A stretch of 64,000 bases of DNA, from contig NZ_WUAF01000014.1 in NCBI RefSeq assembly GCF_009800965.1, forward strand, positions 1-64,000. Direction: 5' to 3'. Below the pieces are notes generated by a model. The model was not told the DNA's origin. It did no database searches and saw only the letters and a program-made list of their open reading frames with translations. Positions 25,203-32,753 of this stretch are shown here, one piece after another. A program made the position numbers and the translations under genes. This DNA is from Cognatazoarcus halotolerans (GTDB taxonomy: Bacteria; Pseudomonadota; Gammaproteobacteria; Burkholderiales; Rhodocyclaceae). Each line of letters opens with the position of its first letter. The stretch's first letter is position 1.

Positions 25203-27685
25203 TGCCATCCTCCCATCCGCGCGGTCAGGCCTGTGTGGGCGAAGTATTGGCGCTGGAGTTCGTCGGAGACCTGGTAGGAGGCGGCTTCGCACTGGAACAA
25301 CAGATCCGCGAGTTCTTCGCATGCTTCATCGCAGCTGTCCGCTTCAAAGCGGGTGAGGTCAAAACCGCGCAGGGTCTCGGATAGCGCATCGAGCTGCAGC
25401 GGTCTCGATTGTCCGAGTTCGCGCGAATTCCGCTGCAGGTAACGGCGCAGGTTGTCGAGCTGGAATGCGACCGAATGCGGATTGGTGACATCGAAGGCGA
25501 GGAGATGCAGTACCGGCAGCAACTCGGGTGCGCGGCGATAGCGGGCGCGGTAGGTAACGATCGAATTGCCGGTTTCGAGCAGCCATTCGAGCGAGCGACG
25601 CCGCATGTTCCGGCTGGCGCGCAGCACGCCGGCCAGCAAGGTGGCCTGTATGGCAAGCCGCTCCAGCCTGCGGCCGACGATGAGAAAGCCCCAGCCTTCG
25701 TCCCGCGTCATGTCGTCCATGGCAAAACCGGCCAGGGCGATACACGACTGCATCACCTGGTCGACTGCGAGTAGCGCCTGTTCGACGTCGTCGACCGGTC
25801 CGGTTAGTAACTGCGAGAGTCGGTTGAGCGCACGCCAGTTGTCCGATGACAGCCTCTCGCGGACCTGGCTGGCAGCGCCCGAAAGCCTGTAGAGGCAGGA
25901 CGCCAGCGAACCGGAATGACGCGGATCGGATACCGCCGCGAGCAGCAGGGTCTCGGTATCCTTTTCGGGTTCGTCTTCCTCCGGCGGCTCGATGAGGCCC
26001 ATGTTGCGGGCTGCGCGTTCGACGCCGGGCAAGGTTGCCAGGGCTTCCGGGTCGGTGTCCGAGACCCGCGTGAGTGCCGCACGCAGTACCCGCGCGCTGC
26101 CTTCGCAACGTTCCGCGTAGCGGCCCATCCAGAAGAGGTTTTCGCCGACGCGGGAGGGTATTTCGGTGCCCGAGCAGACCAGATCGATCACGCCGAGCCG
26201 TGTCTTGAGCATGGTCGTGTCCGGCACGGGGCCGGTAGTGCGCACCCAGGTATCCTTCGAGAGGCCGCCGCGCTGCATCGACACGACTTCGTCACCTTCG
26301 CGCGGCGATACCCGTGTAAGCGCGCCAGGCATGACGGTGTAGCCGTCCGGCGTTGCCGCGGCAAACATACGTAGTCCGACCGAGCGAGGGACGATCCGGC
26401 GCTCGTGTCGCCGGCTCCATACCGGCGCCTGCGACAGGCGAACCCATTCCTGGGCAACGTAGGCGTGTGGCTGGGCACGGATGCGTTCGATCATGCGGGT
26501 GCGCGAATCGCCCTTGAGCTGATAGCCGAATACGGTTTCCATCCGCATGCTCGGGAAGGTCGGCTTGATGACAAGTTCGTCGAGATGCGAGAGCACGTAT
26601 TCGAGCGCGGGTTCTTCCCCGCACCACCAGCTTGCGACCGCGGGGAGCTTGAGCGGTTCGCCAAGCAGCCTTTCCGCGATGGCAGGCAGGAAACCCAGCA
26701 AAGCGCCGGTTTCGAGTACACCGCTGCCAAGCGCATTGGCCATGAGCACGCGGCCGGCACGTACTGCCTGTAGCAGGCCGGGAACGCCAAGTGCGGAGTC
26801 GGAGCGCAGCTCCAGCGGATCGCAGAAATCATCGTCGAGGCGTCGGTAGATCGCATGCACCCGACGAAGGCCACGCAACGTCTTCAGGTACACCGTATCG
26901 TCACGTACCGTCAGATCCTGGCCTTCCACCAGCGGAAAGCCGAGATATCGGGCGAGGAAGGCGTGCTCGAAATAGGTTTCGTTGAAAGGTCCCGGGGTCA
27001 GCAGGACCGCAAGTGGCGCCTCGCCGTCGGTCGGTGCGAGGCGCGACATGCCTTCTTGGCTGGCGCGGAAGAAACTCGCCAGGGTCTGGACCTTGAGGTC
27101 GCGAAAGGCGTCCGGAAAGGTCCGCGACAGGATGATGCGGTTCTGCAGCGTATATCCGGTTCCGGAGGGGCCCTGCGTCCGGTCGCCCAGAACCCACCAT
27201 TCACCGTCCGGCGCACGTGCCAGGTCGGCAGCGTAGTGGTGCAGGTAGATGCCCCCGGGGGGACGAATCCCTCGGCAAGGCCACTTGTAACCAAGCTGAC
27301 CGAAAATGAGGGCAGGTGGAATCAGTCCATCGGCGATGAGTGTCTGGGGGCCGTAGAGGTCGGCGAGGATCAGGTTGAGGAGATGGGCACGCTGAGCCAG
27401 CGCGTCCGAGAGCGTTTCCCATTGCACCGGATCGACGATCAGCGGCAGGAGGTCGAGCTCCCAGGGCCGCTTCACGCCTTTCGGGTCTTCGTAAACGTTG
27501 TAGGTGACACCGTCGGCCTCGATGGACTCACGCACATATCGGGCACGCCGCTGCAGCGTGTCCGAGGGCAGAAGCTCCAGACGGTCGACGAAGGGTGCCC
27601 ACTGGGGACGAACGCCGTCGTCGTCGAGGCGCATCTCGTCGAACCTGTGGGGCAGGCGCGGGTAGTCCTGAAGGAGGCTTGGCAT
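25199..27685 (-). CDS. Circularly permuted ATP-grasp protein fused to alpha-E domain
   Basis: 828 residues. Residues 1 to about 490 form the circularly permuted type-2 ATP-grasp domain (VTYNVYEDPKGVKRPWELD, GDRTQGPSGTGYTLQNRIILSR, ELVIKPTFPSMRMETVFG, ALTRVSPREG), predicted to ligate a carboxylate to an amine with ATP. Residues about 505-828 form an alpha-E helical domain (VGENLFWMGRYAERCEGSARVLR, QLDNLRRYLQRNSREL). In many genomes these are separate genes; here they are fused. Coupled to the transglutaminase gene by a 4-base overlap, and 46 bp downstream of the DUF2126 gene. Function in the cell remains unestablished. Confidence 0.9.
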   Translation of the reverse strand: MPSLLQDYPRLPHRFDEMRLDDDGVRPQWAPFVDRLELLPSDTLQRRARYVRESIEADGVTYNVYEDPKGVKRPWELDLLPLIVDPVQWETLSDALAQRAHLLNLILADLYGPQTLIADGLIPPALIFGQLGYKWPCRGIRPPGGIYLHHYAADLARAPDGEWWVLGDRTQGPSGTGYTLQNRIILSRTFPDAFRDLKVQTLASFFRASQEGMSRLAPTDGEAPLAVLLTPGPFNETYFEHAFLARYLGFPLVEGQDLTVRDDTVYLKTLRGLRRVHAIYRRLDDDFCDPLELRSDSALGVPGLLQAVRAGRVLMANALGSGVLETGALLGFLPAIAERLLGEPLKLPAVASWWCGEEPALEYVLSHLDELVIKPTFPSMRMETVFGYQLKGDSRTRMIERIRAQPHAYVAQEWVRLSQAPVWSRRHERRIVPRSVGLRMFAAATPDGYTVMPGALTRVSPREGDEVVSMQRGGLSKDTWVRTTGPVPDTTMLKTRLGVIDLVCSGTEIPSRVGENLFWMGRYAERCEGSARVLRAALTRVSDTDPEALATLPGVERAARNMGLIEPPEEDEPEKDTETLLLAAVSDPRHSGSLASCLYRLSGAASQVRERLSSDNWRALNRLSQLLTGPVDDVEQALLAVDQVMQSCIALAGFAMDDMTRDEGWGFLIVGRRLERLAIQATLLAGVLRASRNMRRRSLEWLLETGNSIVTYRARYRRAPELLPVLHLLAFDVTNPHSVAFQLDNLRRYLQRNSRELGQSRPLQLDALSETLRGFDLTRFEADSCDEACEELADLLFQCEAASYQVSDELQRQYFAHTGLTARMGGWQ

Positions 27686-27731
27686 CAGTTCTAAGGCGCC
27701 GGCTCGATTGGGGCCGACGCCTGGTTGGTTA

Positions 27732-30700
27732 TTACCGGGTGCGCAAGTCTAGCGTGAAAGCGAACTCGGGATTGTGTCGAACTTCTCCTGCCTTGATCTG
27801 ACCCGGCGTGTGTCCGTGCCGGAAGAAACGGCCCAAGCGGCGACTCTCCGCAGTAAATGCATTGACCGGGAAAGTGTCGTAGCTCAGGCCGCCCGGATGG
27901 GTGACATGGTATTGGCAGCCGCCCAGGCTGCGATCCATCCACGTATCGACGAGATCGAACGTGAGTGGATTGTCCACCCCGATGGTCGGGTGCAAAGCCG
28001 AAGGGGGACCCCACGCCTTGTAGCGGACGCCCGCGACGAATTCGCCCGCGGTGCCCGTTGGTGTCAGGGGCACGGTCTGGCCGTTGCAGGTCAGCCGATA
28101 GCGATCGGGTGCCATGCCGGTCACCTTGACCTGCAGGCGCTCGAGTGACGAGTCGACGTAGCGCACCGTCCCGCCGATGGCGCCTTCCTCGCCCATCACG
28201 TGCCAGGGCTCGAGGGCCGCGCGTACTTCGATCTCCATGCCCTTGACCGCGAAGTCTCCGTATTTCGGGAAGCGGAATTCTAGGTGCGGGGCAAACCATT
28301 CGGCCTTCATCGGATAACCCGCGGCCTGCATTTCGTCCATGACGTCGTTGAAGTCCTGGGCGACGAAGTGGGGCAGCATGAAGCGATCGTGCAGCTCGGT
28401 GCCCCAGCGGACCAGTTTGGCCGGCTTGAACGGTTTTTCCCAGAAACGCGCGATCAGGGCCCTGAGCAGCAATTGCTGGGTCAGGCTCATGCGGGCATGG
28501 GGCGGCATCTCGAAGGCACGCATCTCCAGCAGCCCGAGGCGACCTGTGGGGCCGTCTGGCGAATAGAGCTTGTCGATACAGAACTCGGCACGGTGGGTAT
28601 TGCCTGTCGCGTCGATGAGCAGGTTGCGCAACGCGCGGTCGATCACCCACGGCGGGCACTTGTCGCCGTTCTCGGCGAGGACCCGGTCGAGTTCCTTGAA
28701 CGCGGTCTCGATCTCGTACACCGAGTCGTTGCGGGCCTCGTCAATGCGCGGGGCCTGCGAGGTCGGCCCGATGAAGATGCCGGAGAACAGGAAGGACAGG
28801 CTGGGGTGGTTGTGCCAGTAGCTGATCAGGCTTCTGAGCAGGTCGGGCCTGCGCAGGAAGGGCGAATCCGAAGGCGTGGCGCCGCCCATGACGAAATGGT
28901 TTCCACCGCCAGTGCCGGTGTGGCGACCGTCGAGCATGAACTTTTCGGTCGTCAGGCGCGACTGCCGGGCCGCTTCGTAGAGGTGGGTGGTCTGATCGAC
29001 CAGTTGATCCCAGCTTGCTGCGGGGTGGATATTGACTTCGACCACACCGGGATCGGGGGTGATCCGGAAGTGTGCCAGGCGCGGGTCGCCGGGCGGCTCG
29101 TAGCCTTCGAGCATGACCGGTTGATTCAACAGATCGGCAGTGGCTTCGATCGCGGCGACCAGTTCGAGATAGTCCTCAAGCGCGGCGACCGGTGGCATGA
29201 AGATGTACAGAATGCCGTTGCGCGCTTCGGTGCACATCGCCGTGCGGGTGATCCAGGCTGCGGACTGGCCGAAGGTCGGACGGGTACTGGTCGATGCGCT
29301 GCGGTCGGAAGCTGCGGCCGCGGCTGCAGCTGCGGCCTTTGCCCGCGCTGAAGCTGCAATTTCGCCCGCTACCGGCTCCCCCATCAGGTTGCGCGGGCCG
29401 CCGGAAATCGATTGGGGGCGAATTTCGGAATAGCGCGGCAGGGGCGGGAAAGTGTTGAACTGGTCCGGTTGGTGAATCCAGGGATAGTCCGTCGCGCCGG
29501 TCCACGGTTGCGAGTCGAGCGGCAGACGATAGCCGATCGGCGAATCACCGGGCACCAGGTAACAGCGGCTCTCGCGCAGAAACCAGGGGCCGGTCTGCCA
29601 TTTTCGCGTCGCCGGATTGCGGGTGATCGGTAGCACGTGGCCCGAAACCTTGTCGAGGCCTGCGGTGAATACCCTCTTGAGGCGCGCGCGTTCCATTTCA
29701 TCGTCGAGACGCGAGTCAAACGGGTCGACGTTCACCGGGAGTCGGCTTTCGCGCCACATGTAGTAGAACACATCCTCATAGGCGGGAAACACGTACTTGC
29801 TGTCCAGCTCGAGCCGTATCGCCAGGGCCTGAAGGAATTCGCCGGCAATGCGGTCATCGGCAATGCCGCCACTGCGCTCATCGGCAATGAGCGCACCGTT
29901 CTCCCAGATCGGCTCGCCGTCCTTGCGCCAGTAACAGTTGAGTGACCAGCGCGGCAGCTGCTCCCCTGGATACCATTTTCCCTGGCCGAAATGGACAAGC
30001 CCCTTGGGCGCGTACTTGTCACGCATCCGGTGGTAGAGATCCGCGGAAAGAAGGCGCTTGGTGGGTCCCAGGGCGTCGGTATTCCATTCCGCTCCGTCGG
30101 GATCATCTACCGATACGAAGGTCGGCTCTCCGCCCTGGGTCAGACGCACATCCATGCGTTCGAGCGCGTCATCCACCGCGTGACCGAGAGATTCGATCGC
30201 GGTCCATTGTTCCTCGGTGTAGGGCTTGGTGACCCTTGGCGCCTCCCAGATCCGGGTGACGGACATCTCGTGATCGAACGTGACCTCGCACTTTTCGAGC
30301 CCACCGGTGACCGGTGCCGCGGAGCCCGGCTCGGGCGTGCAGGCGAGCGGAATATGACCCTCTCCCGCCAGCAGACCCGACGTCGGGTCGAGGCCAACCC
30401 AGCCGGCGCCGGGAAGGAAGACCTCTGTCCATGCGTGCAGGTCAGTGAAGTCCACTTCGGTTCCCGACGGGCCGTCGAGCGATTTGACGTCAGGTTTGAG
30501 CTGGATCAGGTAACCGGATACGAAACGGGCTGCGAGGCCGACGTGGCGCAAGAGCTGGACCAGCAACCACGCCGAATCGCGACACGATCCGGACCTGCTG
30601 ACGAGCGTCTCCTCGGGCGTCTGGACACCCGGTTCCATGCGGATCGTGTAGCCGATGTGCTGTTGCAGACTGCTGTTCAGGTCAACCAGGAAGTCGATCG

Positions 30701-31121
30701 TGCGCCGTTTCTCGAGCGAGATGCCGGCGAGGTACTTCGAGAACTCGGGTGTTGCCGGCAGGCATTTCCGGAACGGGGCCAGCTCTTCGCTCTGCCACGA
30801 CTCGTAGGCGAACGGAAATTCCTCTGCGTAGCTCTCGAGAAAGAAGTCGAACGGGTTGAAGACCGCCATTTCGGCGACCAGATCGACCTCGACCTTGAAT
30901 TCGGTGGTCTTTTCGGGGAATACCAGCCGGGCCTGATAGTTCGACTGAGGGTCTTGCTGCCAATTGATGAAATGCGGTTCCGGCAGTATTCGAAGCGAGT
31001 AACTGAGTATCCGGGTGCGGCTGTGCGGTGCGGGGCGCAGCCGGACGATGTGGGGTCCGAGGCTGACCGGTCGGTCATAGTGGTACTGGGTAAGGTGGTG
31101 CAGGGCCACATGAATGGACAT
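27732..31121 (-). CDS. Large transglutaminase-like/DUF2126 protein
   Basis: 1129 residues. N-terminal transglutaminase part (about 1-300) with Cys in SRSGSCRDSAWLLVQLL, His in DFTDLHAWTEVF and Asp in WVGLDPTSG; C-terminal DUF2126 (about 320-1129) with RLTQGGEPTFVSVDD, HFGQGKWYPGEQLPRW, GRHTGTGGGNHFVMGG and RHVMGEEGAI-like segments. Around residue 595-605 is a run of alanines flanked by Lys/Arg and Ser, probably a flexible hinge in DUF2126. The DUF2126 region resembles glutamine-synthetase-like/ligase folds by prediction only. First gene of the group, start ATG 31121, divergent from the M20 gene. Confidence 0.88.
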   Translation of the reverse strand: MSIHVALHHLTQYHYDRPVSLGPHIVRLRPAPHSRTRILSYSLRILPEPHFINWQQDPQSNYQARLVFPEKTTEFKVEVDLVAEMAVFNPFDFFLESYAEEFPFAYESWQSEELAPFRKCLPATPEFSKYLAGISLEKRRTIDFLVDLNSSLQQHIGYTIRMEPGVQTPEETLVSRSGSCRDSAWLLVQLLRHVGLAARFVSGYLIQLKPDVKSLDGPSGTEVDFTDLHAWTEVFLPGAGWVGLDPTSGLLAGEGHIPLACTPEPGSAAPVTGGLEKCEVTFDHEMSVTRIWEAPRVTKPYTEEQWTAIESLGHAVDDALERMDVRLTQGGEPTFVSVDDPDGAEWNTDALGPTKRLLSADLYHRMRDKYAPKGLVHFGQGKWYPGEQLPRWSLNCYWRKDGEPIWENGALIADERSGGIADDRIAGEFLQALAIRLELDSKYVFPAYEDVFYYMWRESRLPVNVDPFDSRLDDEMERARLKRVFTAGLDKVSGHVLPITRNPATRKWQTGPWFLRESRCYLVPGDSPIGYRLPLDSQPWTGATDYPWIHQPDQFNTFPPLPRYSEIRPQSISGGPRNLMGEPVAGEIAASARAKAAAAAAAAASDRSASTSTRPTFGQSAAWITRTAMCTEARNGILYIFMPPVAALEDYLELVAAIEATADLLNQPVMLEGYEPPGDPRLAHFRITPDPGVVEVNIHPAASWDQLVDQTTHLYEAARQSRLTTEKFMLDGRHTGTGGGNHFVMGGATPSDSPFLRRPDLLRSLISYWHNHPSLSFLFSGIFIGPTSQAPRIDEARNDSVYEIETAFKELDRVLAENGDKCPPWVIDRALRNLLIDATGNTHRAEFCIDKLYSPDGPTGRLGLLEMRAFEMPPHARMSLTQQLLLRALIARFWEKPFKPAKLVRWGTELHDRFMLPHFVAQDFNDVMDEMQAAGYPMKAEWFAPHLEFRFPKYGDFAVKGMEIEVRAALEPWHVMGEEGAIGGTVRYVDSSLERLQVKVTGMAPDRYRLTCNGQTVPLTPTGTAGEFVAGVRYKAWGPPSALHPTIGVDNPLTFDLVDTWMDRSLGGCQYHVTHPGGLSYDTFPVNAFTAESRRLGRFFRHGHTPGQIKAGEVRHNPEFAFTLDLRTR

Positions 31122-31233
31122 CTAGTGAACTCCGGTAGGGCAACTGACTGAGACGATAGCAAGGAGCAGGCCAACGGATACAAGCGTATCCGATGAGGCG
31201 CGGACCCGCCAGTAAAAGCGGAACGTGCATGCT

Positions 31234-31252
31234 GCGGTGCAGTCTGCACCGC
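31234..31252. repeat. 8-bp perfect inverted repeat in divergent intergenic region
   Basis: GCGGTGCA (31234-31241) and TGCACCGC (31245-31252) with a 3-base spacer. It lies in the 238-bp region between the divergent DUF2126 and M20 genes, 108 bp upstream of the M20 start. It could be an operator; no T run follows it. Confidence 0.35.
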
Positions 31253-31359
31253 TTCGATGCATTGAGTGCGCCGCACTGGTGCGTCGTGAGGCTGGCAGCC
31301 GCGATACACTTGGACATCGAACCACTTCAGGCCGTGCAGCGCCGAGCGAGGATTCACGC

Positions 31360-32535
31360 ATGAGCATCGTCGAACAGATACGTCGCGAGCAATCGGCTCA
31401 TCTGGCCAGTATTCGCAGGGATATTCACGCTCACCCGGAACTGGCTTTTGCCGAGCATCGTACCGCCGAACTCGTCGCCTCGCGGCTCGAGGCACTGGGC
31501 GTGGAGGTGCATCGCGGCGTTGGCAGGACCGGTGTCGTCGGCGTGTTGCGCGCTGGCAACACTTCCCGGGCGATCGGCTTGCGCGCCGATATGGATGCCT
31601 TGCCGATGCAGGAGCGCAATACCTTTCCGCATCATTCGCGCATCCCGGGGCGAATGCATGCTTGTGGTCATGATGGTCATACCACCATGCTGCTCGGCGC
31701 AGCCACCCATCTCGCGGCGAATCGCGATTTCGACGGAACCGTTTATTTCATCTTCCAGCCTGCGGAAGAGGGCGATGGCGGCGGTCGCGAGATGATCGAG
31801 GACGGTCTGCTGGAGCGTTTTCCGATGGGGTCGGTATACGGCATGCACAACTGGCCCGGTTTGCCGGCGGGCTCGTTCGCGGTCCACGATGGTCCGGTGA
31901 TGGCTTGTGCCGATCGTTTCGACATCGAGATTCTCGGCCACGGTGCCCATGCCGCGATGCCTCATCTCGGCATCGACCCGGTCGCCGCGGGCTCGGCTCT
32001 GGTGCAGGCCCTGCAGACCATCTCCAGCCGAACCATCGACCCGGTGGACGCGGTGGTGGTGTCGGTGACCCAGTTTCATGCGGGTGAGGCCTACAACGTG
32101 ATTCCGGATCGAGCGACGCTGTCCGGGACGGTCCGTGCTTTCAGGCCCGAGGTGCGTGAGCGCGTCGAAGAGAGCATGCAGCGGATATGCGCAGGGGTTG
32201 GTGCGGCGTTCGGCGCCAACGTCAAGTTCGCCTACCGTCGCGGCTATCCGCCGACCATCAACAGCAGCAAGGAGGCGGCGCTGTGCGCCGAGGTGGCGGC
32301 TGGCGTGGTTGGCGAATCGATGGTGCGGACCGACATGAAGCCCAGCATGGGCGCGGAAGATTTTTCCTATTTCCTGCAGGAGCGACCGGGGGCCTATGTG
32401 TGGATAGGCAATGGTCCGGGTGAGGGCGGCTGCGTGCTGCACAATCCCAATTACGATTTCAATGATGACATCGCGGCAGTCGGCGTGGCTTACTGGGTCC
32501 GGCTCGTTGCGCGCCTTCTCGCCGTCAGTGCCTAG
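31360..32535 (+). CDS. M20 family amidohydrolase (hippurate hydrolase/HipO type)
   Basis: 391 residues from ATG 31360 (GAGCGAGGA upstream). Di-metal aminoacylase fold: metal-binding Cys/His in RMHACGHDGHTTMLLGAA, Glu pair in FIFQPAEEGDGGGREM, dimerisation-domain His in GHGAHAAMPHLGIDPV, and C-terminal His in HNPNYDFND. It hydrolyses N-acyl or N-benzoyl amino acids or related amides. Hippurate (benzoylglycine) would yield benzoate, substrate of the operon at 4-9 kb, but the motifs do not discriminate between substrates and the genes are not adjacent. Confidence 0.88.
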   Translation: MSIVEQIRREQSAHLASIRRDIHAHPELAFAEHRTAELVASRLEALGVEVHRGVGRTGVVGVLRAGNTSRAIGLRADMDALPMQERNTFPHHSRIPGRMHACGHDGHTTMLLGAATHLAANRDFDGTVYFIFQPAEEGDGGGREMIEDGLLERFPMGSVYGMHNWPGLPAGSFAVHDGPVMACADRFDIEILGHGAHAAMPHLGIDPVAAGSALVQALQTISSRTIDPVDAVVVSVTQFHAGEAYNVIPDRATLSGTVRAFRPEVRERVEESMQRICAGVGAAFGANVKFAYRRGYPPTINSSKEAALCAEVAAGVVGESMVRTDMKPSMGAEDFSYFLQERPGAYVWIGNGPGEGGCVLHNPNYDFNDDIAAVGVAYWVRLVARLLAVSA

Positions 32536-32753
32536 CATGGCAGGAAGTTCGGAGGATCCGGTTCTTGCCGGGTTGCGTACCTGCGTACACCGCGCAATCG
32601 ACCGGCTGCCCGTTATCGCGCTTCGCCCGACGTTCATCCGCAGGCTGCTCGTCCTGCTGGTTCAGGCCATGCTTCCGGGGGGCGGGAAATGATTCACCCT
32701 CGATGGTCTGCCCGATATTGAGAACCCGCCAGCGCCTCGCTTGTCCGAACTCC

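Noticed and set aside
31360-32535. M20 enzyme as part of the aromatic operon (hippurate to benzoate)
   Set aside because: Biochemically attractive, but it lies 22 kb away with its own flanking genes, and motifs do not fix the substrate.
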